A DNA stretch of 64,000 nucleotides. Origin: Streptomyces sp. NBC_00083. Lineage in GTDB: Bacteria > Actinomycetota > Actinomycetes > Streptomycetales > Streptomycetaceae. The stretch is taken from NCBI RefSeq assembly GCF_026343295.1, contig NZ_JAPELY010000005.1, forward strand, positions 1-64,000. The letters run 5' to 3'. Below the pieces are notes generated by a model, which worked only from the letters and a program-made list of their open reading frames with translations, did not search any database and was not told the DNA's origin. The position numbers were made by a program, and so were the translations under genes. Of the stretch, positions 25,740 to 34,728 are shown piece by piece (position 1 is the stretch's first letter; every line of letters begins with the position of its first letter).

Positions 25740-27185
25740 ATGCCGACCGCAGTGATCGCCGGCGGAAGCGTCGCCGGGCTGGCGAGCGCGCTCGCCCTGG
25801 CCGGCGCCGGATACCGCGTCCTGGTGCTGGAGCGCGCCCCCGCGCCGCCCACGTGCTCCACCGCGGAAGCCGGCTCCGCGTGGGAGCGCCCGACCGTGCC
25901 CCAGGCACTGCAGTCGCACACGCTCACCTCGCTCGGCGTACGCGTGCTGCGGGAGCGGGCGCCCGAGGTGCTGGCCGGCGCACGGGCCGCGGGCGCCCCC
26001 GTCCTCGACCTCACCCGGGCGCTGCCCGCCGAGGCCATCGACAGCGCCCCGGAACCCGGCGACGGCGACCTGGTCGCGCTGGGCTGCCGCCGCTCCACCC
26101 TGGAGCTGCTGCTGCACCGCACGGCCGCCGGCCTGGCCGGCGTCACCCTCCGGCACGACACCACCGTCGCCGGCCTCGAACTCCACCCCGGGCAGCGGAG
26201 CGTGCGGGCCGTCGTCACCAGCACGGGCGAGCGGATCCCCGCCGACATCGTGGTCGACGCGACCGGACGCCGGTCGCTGTCCCGCCGCTGGCTGCACGAC
26301 GCCGGGGTCCCCCTGGCCGCCGACCGCACCAGCCCCACCGGGCTCGTCGGCCACACGCGGTTCTACCGGCTGACGGGCCGCACCCTGCCGGGACCGCTCA
26401 ACCGCGGCCACGGTGTCGGCGATGTCTTCGGCCACTACGCGGCCGTGCTGCACCCCGGCGACGACGGCACCTTCGCCGTCGCCCTGGGCTCGCTGCCCGG
26501 CGACCGGGCGCTGTGGGGCCTGCGCACCCCCGCCGGGTTCACCGCGGCCGCCCGCGCCACCCCGGGCCTCGCCCCCTGGCTCGAGGACGGCGTCAGCACC
26601 CCCCTCTCCCCGGTGCACCTGATCTCCCATCCGCCCAACACCCTGCGCGGGACGGCCGGTCCGGAGCAGTGCCCGGTCCCGGGCCTCTTCCAGGTCGGCG
26701 ACGCCGCCTGCGTCACCGACCCGCTCTTCGGCCGCGGCATGTCGCTCGCCCTCGACCACGCCTTCAGGCTCGCCGACCTGCTGGCCGGGCGGCCCCGCAT
26801 CGACGGCGCGCAGCGCCGGGCCGTCGCCCGGATGACCCACGACCTGTTCCGGCCCTGGTACGAGCAGGCCGTGGCCTCCGACCGGCTGCGCATCGCCCGC
26901 TGGCGGGCCGCCGTCGACGGCGGCCCCGCCGTGCCCGCGCCGCGCGGCGCGGGACCCACCACCGAGGAGATCGTGCGCGCGGCCCGCGGCGACGGCACGG
27001 TGTGGCGGGGGCTCACCCGCATGCTCATGACGCTGTCCACGCCCGCGGAGCTGTTCGCCGACGACAAGTTCCTCGCCCGGGTCGGGCAGGCGGCCTCCGC
27101 CGCTCCCCTCGCGTCGTCGCCCCCGCCGCCCGGCCGGGACGAGCTCGTACGCCGTGTCGCCGCGGCAGAAGGGACCAGCGCATGA
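25740..27185 (+). CDS. FAD-dependent oxidoreductase
   Basis: Flavoprotein of 481 residues with GGSVAGLASALALAGAG (8-24) for FAD, IVVDATGRRS, and FQVGDAACVTDPLFGRGMS (the GD motif). It resembles flavin monooxygenases and geranylgeranyl-reductase-like oxidoreductases. There is no WxWxIP halogenase motif, so hydroxylation or another oxidation fits better than chlorination. The long N-terminal insertion after residue 35 is unusual. It overlaps the next gene at ATGA, so synthesis of the two is coupled. Substrate unknown. Confidence 0.85.
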   Translation: MPTAVIAGGSVAGLASALALAGAGYRVLVLERAPAPPTCSTAEAGSAWERPTVPQALQSHTLTSLGVRVLRERAPEVLAGARAAGAPVLDLTRALPAEAIDSAPEPGDGDLVALGCRRSTLELLLHRTAAGLAGVTLRHDTTVAGLELHPGQRSVRAVVTSTGERIPADIVVDATGRRSLSRRWLHDAGVPLAADRTSPTGLVGHTRFYRLTGRTLPGPLNRGHGVGDVFGHYAAVLHPGDDGTFAVALGSLPGDRALWGLRTPAGFTAAARATPGLAPWLEDGVSTPLSPVHLISHPPNTLRGTAGPEQCPVPGLFQVGDAACVTDPLFGRGMSLALDHAFRLADLLAGRPRIDGAQRRAVARMTHDLFRPWYEQAVASDRLRIARWRAAVDGGPAVPAPRGAGPTTEEIVRAARGDGTVWRGLTRMLMTLSTPAELFADDKFLARVGQAASAAPLASSPPPPGRDELVRRVAAAEGTSA

Positions 27186-28336
27186 CGACCCTTTCCGTGG
27201 CGGGCCCCCGCCCCCGGCCGGACGCGGCCGGCCGGCCCCGGGTGCTCCTGGCGCCCGTCACCATCACGCCGTCCAAGCCGCTCACCCCGAGCCATCTCAA
27301 GGGGCTGCTGTGGACGGACGTGATGTACCGCGCGACGCGCCCCCTCGCGGACGTCGTGTACCGCTACAGCCACACCACCTACCACCCCACCGAACAGACC
27401 CTGGGCTTCTGGGAGTTCCTCGACCGCAGCCGCGGCGCCGCCGACTACGACGGCCTCAGCGAGGAACGGATCGGCGAGCTGTACGTCGCGTTCCGCGCCG
27501 CCGGGCGGGCACCCGCGCGGGCGCTGCTCCCGTACGCGGAGGCGGTCGAGCACGGCTGGGTGCACCCGGTGAGCACCCGCGTCCTGCGGCTGTGGTCCGA
27601 GCACTACGCGGCGCTCGGCCTGCACGACCCGGGGCTCCTGCGGCACCAGCCGCCCGGCCTCGGCCTGGACGCCGCCCTCGAACGGCTCGCCCGTCTCGGC
27701 ATGTGCCTGGACCAGCGCCAGGTGGGCGGACCCGTCTACCTGGACCTCACCCGCTTCGGACTGCCCCTGCGCCGCCTGGTCACCGCCGACGGCCGGCCCA
27801 ACTACCTGGCCTGCGCGCTGCGCGAACTCATCCCGCTCGCCCCGGACTTCGACGAGGTCGTCCTGCTCTACGACGACGAACTCGACGCGGACTACCGGCA
27901 GTTGGAGCGCGTACTGACGGCGCTCGGACCGCAGGTGCGGCGGGTCTCGCTGGGCCGGGTGCCCATCGAGGGCCGGGTCCGCTCCGCGCGGCACGGCGGC
28001 TGGCGTGACCTGCACGCCGGGCCGCTCGTCGACGCCGCACGGGCGGACCACCACGAGGACGCCGTACGCCTCGGCATGCGGCTGTACTTCATCGCCGTAC
28101 TGGGCCAGGGGCGGCAGCAGTCGTTCCGCTCCGACCTGCTGACGCAGTGCGTCAGGCGCGCCGCACGCCTCCTGGACGCGGCCGGCCCGGCGACCGACCC
28201 GGCGGCGCTCCGGGACGGGCTGGCGCGGCACCGCAAGGACCATCTGCACGTCAACCCCTACCGGCTCACCTCCCACCTCCTCGGCAAGCGCCACGCCGCT
28301 CCCGCCGCCGACCTGCTGAGGACGGTGTTCCTGTGA
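27182..28336 (+). CDS. Class I aminoacyl-tRNA-synthetase-like protein (ArgRS-like), unknown role
   Basis: A 384-residue protein that I cannot place in a standard biosynthetic family, but whose order of features recalls the arginyl-tRNA synthetase core. PSKPLTPSHLKG (30-41) sits like PTGPLHIGHGR, keeping the PL and last His. VTADGRPNYLACALREL (200-216) resembles the ArgRS DGxxxYxxxD strand-helix. FDEVVLLYDDELDADYRQL (223-241) resembles its next strand. RSARHGG (267-273) occupies the KMSK position, and DAVRLGMRLYF (293-303) matches DAxRxxxL. The anticodon domain is missing. The HIGH and KMSK signatures are degenerate, so activity is uncertain. The ATGA overlap with the flavoprotein and GTGA overlap with the next gene show a tight operon. 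Confidence 0.45.
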   Translation: MTTLSVAGPRPRPDAAGRPRVLLAPVTITPSKPLTPSHLKGLLWTDVMYRATRPLADVVYRYSHTTYHPTEQTLGFWEFLDRSRGAADYDGLSEERIGELYVAFRAAGRAPARALLPYAEAVEHGWVHPVSTRVLRLWSEHYAALGLHDPGLLRHQPPGLGLDAALERLARLGMCLDQRQVGGPVYLDLTRFGLPLRRLVTADGRPNYLACALRELIPLAPDFDEVVLLYDDELDADYRQLERVLTALGPQVRRVSLGRVPIEGRVRSARHGGWRDLHAGPLVDAARADHHEDAVRLGMRLYFIAVLGQGRQQSFRSDLLTQCVRRAARLLDAAGPATDPAALRDGLARHRKDHLHVNPYRLTSHLLGKRHAAPAADLLRTVFL

Positions 28337-29088
28337 CGACGGCGGCGGACCCCCTGAGCCAGGAGGACCTGCGCGAGCGGGAGGCGGCGCGCATCCGCGC
28401 GGCCCGGCCCGACCTCGCCGCCCGGCACGACCTCACCTCGTACGACGGCCTGGCCGCCGCCCGGAACGACATCACCGCCGGGAGCGACGCGGGAAGCCTG
28501 GTCGCGGTGGTGCTCCGAAACGTCGAACTGGCCCCGTGGGTGCGCGACACCTGCGTCTTCGCCCTCGGTGTCGGACCGCGCCGGGCGGCGCCGTGGCGCA
28601 CGTCCTTCACCCGCACCGTCTTCCTCGCGGGCGACCCGGCACGGCTGCGGGACCGCTTCCCCTTCGCGCACATCGCCGACGACGGATCCGCGGCGTGGAC
28701 CGCGCCGGGGCCCGCCGCCCCGGCCTCCCCGCTGCGCAGGCTCCTGAAGCTCCTCGACGCACCCGCACCGCTGCCGGCCCGGCCGGACACCCTGGTCGGG
28801 ATACCGCAGGGGGCGCGCCCGCCCGGCCGCCCCCGGGCCCGCCGCGACCTGTACATCGCGACCGCCGACTGCACCATCTCCGAGGCCCTGGTGCACCTCA
28901 ACCACCTGCTGGTGGAGGCGGTCCTCGACGGCCTCGTCGCCCCCGGCGACCACCTGGTCGTGCGCCAGGTGCCCCGGATCGTCGGGCTGACCGCGCGCCT
29001 GGCCGCCGTACGCGTGACCACCGACCCCCACCTCCCCGGACGGCTGCGCGCAGCCGCCGGGCTGACCGAGGAGGCCCTCGTTGGCTGA
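28333..29088 (+). CDS. Unrecognised cluster protein, 251 residues
   Basis: GTG start at 28333 overlapping the previous TGA. Soluble, no membrane segment or signal. The N-terminal half has LTSYDGLAAARNDITAG and VAVVLRNVELAPWVRDTCVF; a Pro/Ala-rich linker (about 125-170) separates a C-terminal part with RRDLYIATADCTISEALVHL and a helical end. Codon bias is fully coding-like. I recognise no family. Coupled translation with the synthetase-like gene before it and the LysR-type domain gene after it suggests a partner or subunit role. Function left open. Confidence 0.6.
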   Translation: MTTAADPLSQEDLREREAARIRAARPDLAARHDLTSYDGLAAARNDITAGSDAGSLVAVVLRNVELAPWVRDTCVFALGVGPRRAAPWRTSFTRTVFLAGDPARLRDRFPFAHIADDGSAAWTAPGPAAPASPLRRLLKLLDAPAPLPARPDTLVGIPQGARPPGRPRARRDLYIATADCTISEALVHLNHLLVEAVLDGLVAPGDHLVVRQVPRIVGLTARLAAVRVTTDPHLPGRLRAAAGLTEEALVG

Positions 29089-29725
29089 GCAGACCCCGGC
29101 CGCCGCCGGCACACGGACCGTCCGGTTCGGCTACCACGGATCGACCGAGGTGGTCGACCGCATCGTCCGCCTCGCCGGCCGCGGGGAGGGCGGGGACGAG
29201 GTGCGGCTGATCGAGTACGACATCGCCGACCCGTTCCGCGGCGTCCGCGCCGGCGAACTCGACGTGATGATCGCGAAGTTCCCCATCCGCGAGCCCGACC
29301 TCGTCACCAGCCGGGTCCTCACCGAGGACGCCCGCGCCGTGGTCGTCGCCTCGGGCCATCCGCTGGCCGCCCGCACCTCGGTCTCCATCGAGGAGCTCGC
29401 CGACTTCGACGCGTTCGCGCCGCCCGGCAGCTTCCCCGGGTACGTCTGGGACGACGTCGTGCCGCCGTACACGCCCGCCGGGCGGCCCGTCCGCCGGGTG
29501 CGCCGGGTCGCCACCGTGCCGGAGATGATGCGGACGGTCGCCGCGGGCGACGCCGTCCACATCTCCCTGACCTCCCTCGCCGACATCGCGCCGCCCGGCA
29601 TCACGGTCGTCCCGATCCACGACCTGCCGCCCGCGCCGGTCACCCTCGCGTGGCTGCGCGGCGCCGAACTCCACGATCACGTAAGGGAGTTCATCACCAC
29701 GGCCGAGGCGGAGGCATCCCGGTGA
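29081..29725 (+). CDS. Stand-alone LysR-type effector-binding domain
   Basis: A 214-residue protein that is only the substrate-binding half of a LysR regulator. It begins RTVRFGYHGS where LysR effector domains begin. LDVMIAKFPIREPDLVTSRV is the conserved 'GxLDxaI' block, and VVVASGHPLAARTSVSIEEL and VAAGDAVHISLTS follow. No winged helix-turn-helix exists upstream in any frame; the region is taken by the preceding gene, which it overlaps by 8 bases (TTG start). It could bind an aromatic ligand as a sensor or carrier, or modulate another regulator. Confidence 0.75.
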   Translation: MAEQTPAAAGTRTVRFGYHGSTEVVDRIVRLAGRGEGGDEVRLIEYDIADPFRGVRAGELDVMIAKFPIREPDLVTSRVLTEDARAVVVASGHPLAARTSVSIEELADFDAFAPPGSFPGYVWDDVVPPYTPAGRPVRRVRRVATVPEMMRTVAAGDAVHISLTSLADIAPPGITVVPIHDLPPAPVTLAWLRGAELHDHVREFITTAEAEASR

Positions 29726-30540
29726 GCGCGCTCCCGCACCCGCCCGCCACCCGGCACCGCACCCCGGTCGTCCTGCTGCACGCGCTGTCCCTGCACGCCT
29801 CGATGTGGGAGGCCCAGGAGAGCGCCCTGCGCGCCCGGGGGCACCAGGTCCTCGCCGTCGACCAGCGGGGCTTCGGCCGGGCGCCGCTCGGCACGGTCCC
29901 GCCCTCCTTGGACGCGGTCGCCGACGACCTGGCCCGCACGCTCGACGAGCACGGCATGGACCGGGCGGTCCTCGCCGGATCCTCCATGGGCGGCTACGCG
30001 GCCATGGCCTTCCTGCGCCGCTTCCCCGGCCGGGTCGCGGGCCTCGCCCTCCTCGCCGCCCGCGCCACCGCCGACGACCCCGAAGCGGCCGCCGGGCGGC
30101 TCCGGTTCGCGGAACTCGTCCAGGACCCCGAGCGGCGCGCGGCGCTGGTGGACCGCGTCACGCCGCTGCTGCTCTCCGACACCACCCGCGCCCGCCGCCC
30201 CGACCTGGTGGCGCGGGTCCTGGCCGACGCCCACGCCGCCGACCCCGCCGCCCTGGCCTGGGCCCAGCGGGCGGTCGCGGCCCGCCCCGACTCCACCGCC
30301 GTCCTGCGGGCCGCCCGCATCCCCGCCCTGGTCGTCGCCGGCGGCCAGGACGCGCTGGTCACCCCGCTCGAATCCCGTCACGTCGCGGACCTCCTGCCGC
30401 AGGGACGCCTGATCACCCTCGCGCACGCGGGACACCTGCAGCCGCTCGAAGCCCCCGACGAGGTCACGCGCGCCCTGTGCGGACTCCTCGACGAGGTCGA
30501 CGTCACGGCGGCCCTCCAGAGCGGAGCCCGAGCATGCTGA
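29722..30540 (+). CDS. Alpha/beta-hydrolase
   Basis: A 272-residue alpha/beta-hydrolase. LLHALSLHASMW carries the oxyanion region, VDQRGFGRAP follows, the nucleophile elbow is AGSSMGGYAAM, the acid is in VVAGGQDALVTP, and LAHAGHLQPLE carries the catalytic His. The GTGA overlap at 29722 makes it part of the coupled run. Relatives include 3-oxoadipate enol-lactonase and other MhpC/PcaD-like enzymes, so a ring-derived or lactone substrate is plausible. Second hydrolase of the cluster; unlike the 12036 gene its elbow is SSMGG rather than HSLG. Confidence 0.87.
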   Translation: MSALPHPPATRHRTPVVLLHALSLHASMWEAQESALRARGHQVLAVDQRGFGRAPLGTVPPSLDAVADDLARTLDEHGMDRAVLAGSSMGGYAAMAFLRRFPGRVAGLALLAARATADDPEAAAGRLRFAELVQDPERRAALVDRVTPLLLSDTTRARRPDLVARVLADAHAADPAALAWAQRAVAARPDSTAVLRAARIPALVVAGGQDALVTPLESRHVADLLPQGRLITLAHAGHLQPLEAPDEVTRALCGLLDEVDVTAALQSGARAC

Positions 30541-31388
30541 CCCGGGACCACCAGGGCTGGGGCCACACCTCGTCGACGGGCCTCGGCTTCACCCACCACG
30601 CCATCGTCGACGCGCACTTCCGCGCCTGCGAGGCGCCCTACCTGGCCCTCCTCGACCAGGCGGGCTTCCGGCCGGGGCAGCACGTCCTCGACGCGGGCTG
30701 CGGCACCGGCGACTTCCTGCCGCACCTCGCCGCGCTCGTCGGCGCCGAAGGCCGGGTCACCGCCGTCGACCTGGCCGAGGAGAACGCCGCGCTCGCCGCG
30801 GACCGCGCGGCGTCCTGGCAGCTGCCCTGCCCCACCGACGTCCGCACGGCGAACCTCCTGAACCTGCCCCACCCGGACGACACCTTCGACGCCGCCTGGT
30901 GCGCCAACACCGTGCAGTACCTCGACGACGACGAACTGGCCCGCGCGCTCGCGGAGTTGGCGCGGGTGGTCCGACCCGGCGGCACCATCGCCGTCAAGGA
31001 CCTCGACGCCCATCTGATCACCGCGCGGCCCGGGGACCCCTACCTCTTCGCCGACTTCTTCCGCGCCGCGGCCGCCGAACCCGGCTACGCCCGGCAGCTC
31101 CTGCGCACCCGCGAGCTCTACCGGCACCTCCGGCGCGCCGGGCTCACCGGCGTACACCAGCGGACCGTCCTGATCGAGCACCACGCCCCGCTGGCCCCCG
31201 CCGCCCAGGAGTTCTACAAGGCCGCGTGCGCGCGGCTCGCCGCGCAGGCCCTGGCGCTCGGACTCGGCGGCGCGTGGCGGCGGTTCGCCGGCCCCGCCGA
31301 TCCCGCCCACCCGCTGGACGACCCCGACGGATACATCAGCGAGGGCAACGTGCTCGCCGTCGGCACGGTGCCCGGCGCCCGCCCCTGA
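30534..31388 (+). CDS. Class I SAM-dependent methyltransferase
   Basis: A UbiE/MenG-like methyltransferase of 284 residues. VLDAGCGTGDFLPHL is the SAM motif I, VTAVDLAEEN the acidic loop, and FDAAWCANTVQYLDDD plus RVVRPGGTIAVKDLD are the post-motifs. ATG at 30534 overlaps the hydrolase stop by seven bases. It probably methylates O or C on a cluster intermediate; substrate class cannot be chosen from sequence. The N terminus (HQGWGHTSSTGLGFTHHAIV) is longer than in minimal enzymes and may shape the substrate pocket. Confidence 0.88.
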   Translation: MLTRDHQGWGHTSSTGLGFTHHAIVDAHFRACEAPYLALLDQAGFRPGQHVLDAGCGTGDFLPHLAALVGAEGRVTAVDLAEENAALAADRAASWQLPCPTDVRTANLLNLPHPDDTFDAAWCANTVQYLDDDELARALAELARVVRPGGTIAVKDLDAHLITARPGDPYLFADFFRAAAAEPGYARQLLRTRELYRHLRRAGLTGVHQRTVLIEHHAPLAPAAQEFYKAACARLAAQALALGLGGAWRRFAGPADPAHPLDDPDGYISEGNVLAVGTVPGARP

Positions 31389-31431
31389 CCACGGAACCCG
31401 CCGCTCGGACCACGACGAGGAGCCCGCCCCC

Positions 31432-32784
31432 ATGACAGCGACCACCGCCCCCGCCACCCCCACCGTCCCCTGCCCGCAGGCACCCGGGCGGGTCCCCGTC
31501 CTGGGCCACGTGCCGGCGCTGCTGCGCAGGCCGCTGACGTTCTTCGAGTCCATCAGGACCCACGACCCGCTGGTACGCGTCGAGTTCGGGAGGTTCGGCC
31601 TGTACCTGGCGAGCGACCCGGCGCTGGTCCACCGCATCCAGGTCGACTCCGACGCCTTCGAACGCGGCCGTTTCTTCGACGTCCTGGCCGGGCACTTCGG
31701 CAATCCGCCGATCGCCACCGACGGAGCGGACCACCGCCACCAGCGGCGGACCATCCAGCCGGCCTTCAGCCGGACCAGCGTGCGCGACTACACCCGCACC
31801 ATCGTCGACGAGGCCGAACGGCGCTTCGGCGCCTGGCGGCCCGGGGTGCCCGTGGCGGCCGACGAGGAGGTGTCGGACTTCGTCGCCGCGGTGGTGCTGC
31901 GCTGCCTGTTCAGCGTGGATCTGGACCGGGCCCTCGTACGCGACATCCGGCACACCCTCAGCCTCATCTCGGGCAAGCTGTTCGCGGGAACCGTCTTCCC
32001 CGAGGCCCTGACGTCGCTGCCCACCCCCGCCAACCGGCGCTTCGAGGCCGCCATGGGGCGCTTTCACGCCGTCATCGACGCCCTGATCCAGGACCGTCGC
32101 ACCACGCCCGGCGTCACGCCGGACGTCCTCGACATCCTGCTGAAGGCGACCCACCCCGACACCGGCCGTCCCTTCACCGACCACGAGATCCGCGGCGAGT
32201 TCCTCATCCTGGTCTTCGCCGCCCTAGAAACCACCAGCACCTCGCTGACCTGGGCGGTCTTCGAGACCGCCATCCGGCCCGCGGTGCAGCGGCGGCTGTA
32301 CGAGGAGTCCCGGCGGGTCCTGGGCGGACAGCCGCTCGGCTACGACAGCGTCAAGGAGTTCACCTACACCCGCAAGGTCGTGGACGAGACGCTGCGGCTG
32401 CACGCGCCGATGCTGTCCACGCGGCGCGCCCGGCACGACGTCGTCCTCGCCGGCACCCTCGTCCCGGCCGGCTCGGAGGTCGGCTACAGCCCCCGCGCCA
32501 TGCACCGCGACCCGGCCACCTACTCGGACCCGCACCGCTTCGACCCGGACCGCCCCGAAGCCACCCCCGGCCAGGCCCCGCCGCCCGGCGCCTACGCCCC
32601 CTGGGGCCTCGGAGTGCACCGCTGCATCGGGGAGCACCTCGCCGCGACCACGATGACCGCCGCCCTCGCCACCCTCGCCACCCGCTGGGAGCTGCGCATC
32701 GCGCCGGGCGCCCGCATCCGCATGGCGAACAGCTCCCTGCCGCACCTGCGCGGCCTGCCCCTGGTGGTGACGCCGCGCGGCTGA
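31432..32784 (+). CDS. Cytochrome P450
   Basis: A 450-residue P450, longer than most Streptomyces soluble forms and of the CYP4/CYP102-like 'PGRVPVLGHVP' opening type. The K-helix ExxR is ETLR and the heme loop is PWGLGVHRCIGEHL (Cys398). The usual Phe of FxxGxxxCxG is Trp, and the I-helix reads FAALETTSTS with Ala where Gly is usual. Such deviations can change redox behaviour but not necessarily abolish it. AGGAG-like bases precede ATG 31432. It should hydroxylate, epoxidise or couple a cluster intermediate with external ferredoxin. Confidence 0.92.
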   Translation: MTATTAPATPTVPCPQAPGRVPVLGHVPALLRRPLTFFESIRTHDPLVRVEFGRFGLYLASDPALVHRIQVDSDAFERGRFFDVLAGHFGNPPIATDGADHRHQRRTIQPAFSRTSVRDYTRTIVDEAERRFGAWRPGVPVAADEEVSDFVAAVVLRCLFSVDLDRALVRDIRHTLSLISGKLFAGTVFPEALTSLPTPANRRFEAAMGRFHAVIDALIQDRRTTPGVTPDVLDILLKATHPDTGRPFTDHEIRGEFLILVFAALETTSTSLTWAVFETAIRPAVQRRLYEESRRVLGGQPLGYDSVKEFTYTRKVVDETLRLHAPMLSTRRARHDVVLAGTLVPAGSEVGYSPRAMHRDPATYSDPHRFDPDRPEATPGQAPPPGAYAPWGLGVHRCIGEHLAATTMTAALATLATRWELRIAPGARIRMANSSLPHLRGLPLVVTPRG

Positions 32785-32834
32785 CGCCGCGCCCCGCACC
32801 ACCGCAACGACCCTCGCGACGAAGGGAGCCCGCC

Positions 32835-34661
32835 GTGGCTTCAGCACCACCGCACCACCCGTCCTCCGCCACCGACGACATGACGGTCACCGGGCTGCTG
32901 CGCCGCAACGCCCGTGACTTCGCCGACCGCCCCGCGCTCACCAGCGGCACCGGGCCGTCCGCCACCACCTGGACCTGGTCGCGGCTGCGCGCCGAGACCG
33001 CCGCGCTCGCCCACGGCCTGGCCGGTCTCGGCCTGGCCCGCGGCGAGCGCGTGCTGATCGCGATGTCCAAGCGGCCCGAGCACTGGGCCGCCGACCTGGC
33101 CGCCGTTCACCTCGGCGCGCTGGCCTGCACGCCGTACGACACGCTGAGCACCGAGCAGCTGAGGTTCGTGGCCCGGCACAGCGCGGCCACGGTCGTCGTC
33201 CTGGAGGACGCGGACCACCTGCGGCGCTGGGAGCCGGTGCTGGCGGAGATGGACGGGCTGCGCGCGGTGGTGGTCGTGGACGCGGACGCCGTACCGGCGG
33301 ACGACCACCGCTGCGTCGCCTACGCCGAGCTGGTCCGCGAACAGCCCGACGAGGCCGCCTTCGACGAACTGACCGACGCGCCGACACCCGAGACGCCCCT
33401 CACCATCGTCTACACCTCGGGCACCACCGGCGACCCCAAGGGTGTGGTGCTCTCGCACCGCAACGTCATCCACGAGTCGACGATGCAGGAGCGTCTCGTC
33501 GCCGTGCCCGCGCACCCGCGCACCGTCGCCTATCTGCCGCTGGCGCACATCGCCGAGCGGGTGCTCGGCATCTACATGCCGATCTGCAACGCCGGCCACG
33601 TCACCATCTGCGACGACCCGGCACAGCTGCTGCCGGCGCTGCGGGCGGTGCGCCCGCACGCGTTCTTCGGCGTACCGCGCGTGTGGGAGAAGCTGGTGGC
33701 GGCGGTGCGCGCACAGCTCGTGGAGCTGCCGCCCGAGCGGGCCGAAGCCGTCGAGCAGGCCCGCGGAGTCGCCGTCGAGGTGTTCCGGCTGCGCTCGGCC
33801 GGGAAGGCCGTACCCACCGAACTGGCCGCCCAGTACGTCGCGTTGGACGGAGCGGTGCTCCATCCGCTGCGGGCCGCGATCGGACTCGACGACTGCCACC
33901 GGCCGCTCAGCGGCGCCGCGCCGATCCCCACCGCCGTCCTGGAGTTCCTGGCCGGCCTCGGGCTGTGCGTGTACGAGGTGTGGGGGCTCAGCGAGACCAC
34001 GGGCGCCGCGACCGTCAGCACACCCGAGCACTTCGCGCTCGGCGCGGTCGGCCGGCCGGGGCCCGGCATCGAGGTCAGGACCGGCGCCGACGGCGAGCTG
34101 TTCGTCCGCGGCCCCGTGGTGTGCGCCGGCTATCTGCGCGCCGACGGCGGCCTCGACTGCGCCACCGACGCCGACGGCTGGCTGCCCACGGGCGATGTCG
34201 GCGTCGTGGACGCGCGCGGCCTGGTCACCGTCACCGACCGGAAGAAGGAGCTGATCATCACGGCCGGCGGCAAGAACATCGCCCCGACCAGGCTCGAATC
34301 CCTGCTGCGCGCCCACCCGTTGATCGGCCAGGCCGTCGCGATCGGCGACCGCCGCCGCTACGTCACCGCGCTGCTCGTCCTGGACGAGGACGCGGTGCCC
34401 ACATGGGCGCGGGCCAACGGCGTCGACACGGCGGGCACCGAGGAGGCGGCCCGCCATCCGGCCGTCCTGGCCGCCGTGGCGCAGGCCGTCGCCGACGCCA
34501 ACACCGATCTCGCCCGGGTCGAGCAGATCAAGAAGTACCGCCTGCTGCCCGGCCCGTGGACGCCCGAGTCCGGCGAGCTGACCCCGAAGCTCAGCCTGCG
34601 CCGCACGGCGATCGCCGAACTGCACGCCGCCGCCATCGAGTCGATGTACGCGGACGACTGA
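32835..34661 (+). CDS. Long-chain-type acyl-CoA synthetase (AMP-forming)
   Basis: ANL-superfamily ligase of 608 residues, FadD15-like in length and motifs: IVYTSGTTGDPKGVVLSH (P-loop), YEVWGLSETTG (A5), and GWLPTGDVGVVD with KKELIITAGGKNIAP (A8 and hinge). It activates a carboxylic acid as acyl-AMP and then acyl-CoA, most likely a fatty acid that supplies the membrane acyltransferase or the C5N amide. GTG start at 32835 with AAGGGAG upstream. Its gene ends the tailoring run before the second transporter. Confidence 0.9.
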   Translation: MASAPPHHPSSATDDMTVTGLLRRNARDFADRPALTSGTGPSATTWTWSRLRAETAALAHGLAGLGLARGERVLIAMSKRPEHWAADLAAVHLGALACTPYDTLSTEQLRFVARHSAATVVVLEDADHLRRWEPVLAEMDGLRAVVVVDADAVPADDHRCVAYAELVREQPDEAAFDELTDAPTPETPLTIVYTSGTTGDPKGVVLSHRNVIHESTMQERLVAVPAHPRTVAYLPLAHIAERVLGIYMPICNAGHVTICDDPAQLLPALRAVRPHAFFGVPRVWEKLVAAVRAQLVELPPERAEAVEQARGVAVEVFRLRSAGKAVPTELAAQYVALDGAVLHPLRAAIGLDDCHRPLSGAAPIPTAVLEFLAGLGLCVYEVWGLSETTGAATVSTPEHFALGAVGRPGPGIEVRTGADGELFVRGPVVCAGYLRADGGLDCATDADGWLPTGDVGVVDARGLVTVTDRKKELIITAGGKNIAPTRLESLLRAHPLIGQAVAIGDRRRYVTALLVLDEDAVPTWARANGVDTAGTEEAARHPAVLAAVAQAVADANTDLARVEQIKKYRLLPGPWTPESGELTPKLSLRRTAIAELHAAAIESMYADD

Positions 34662-34728
34662 CCGCGCCCTCCCCGACCACAACCAGCAACCACCCTCCGC
34701 CAGTACCCGACCAACCAGTACCTGACCA

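Noticed and set aside
25740-27185. Flavin-dependent halogenase
   Set aside because: No WxWxIP motif is visible, although FAD motifs are present.
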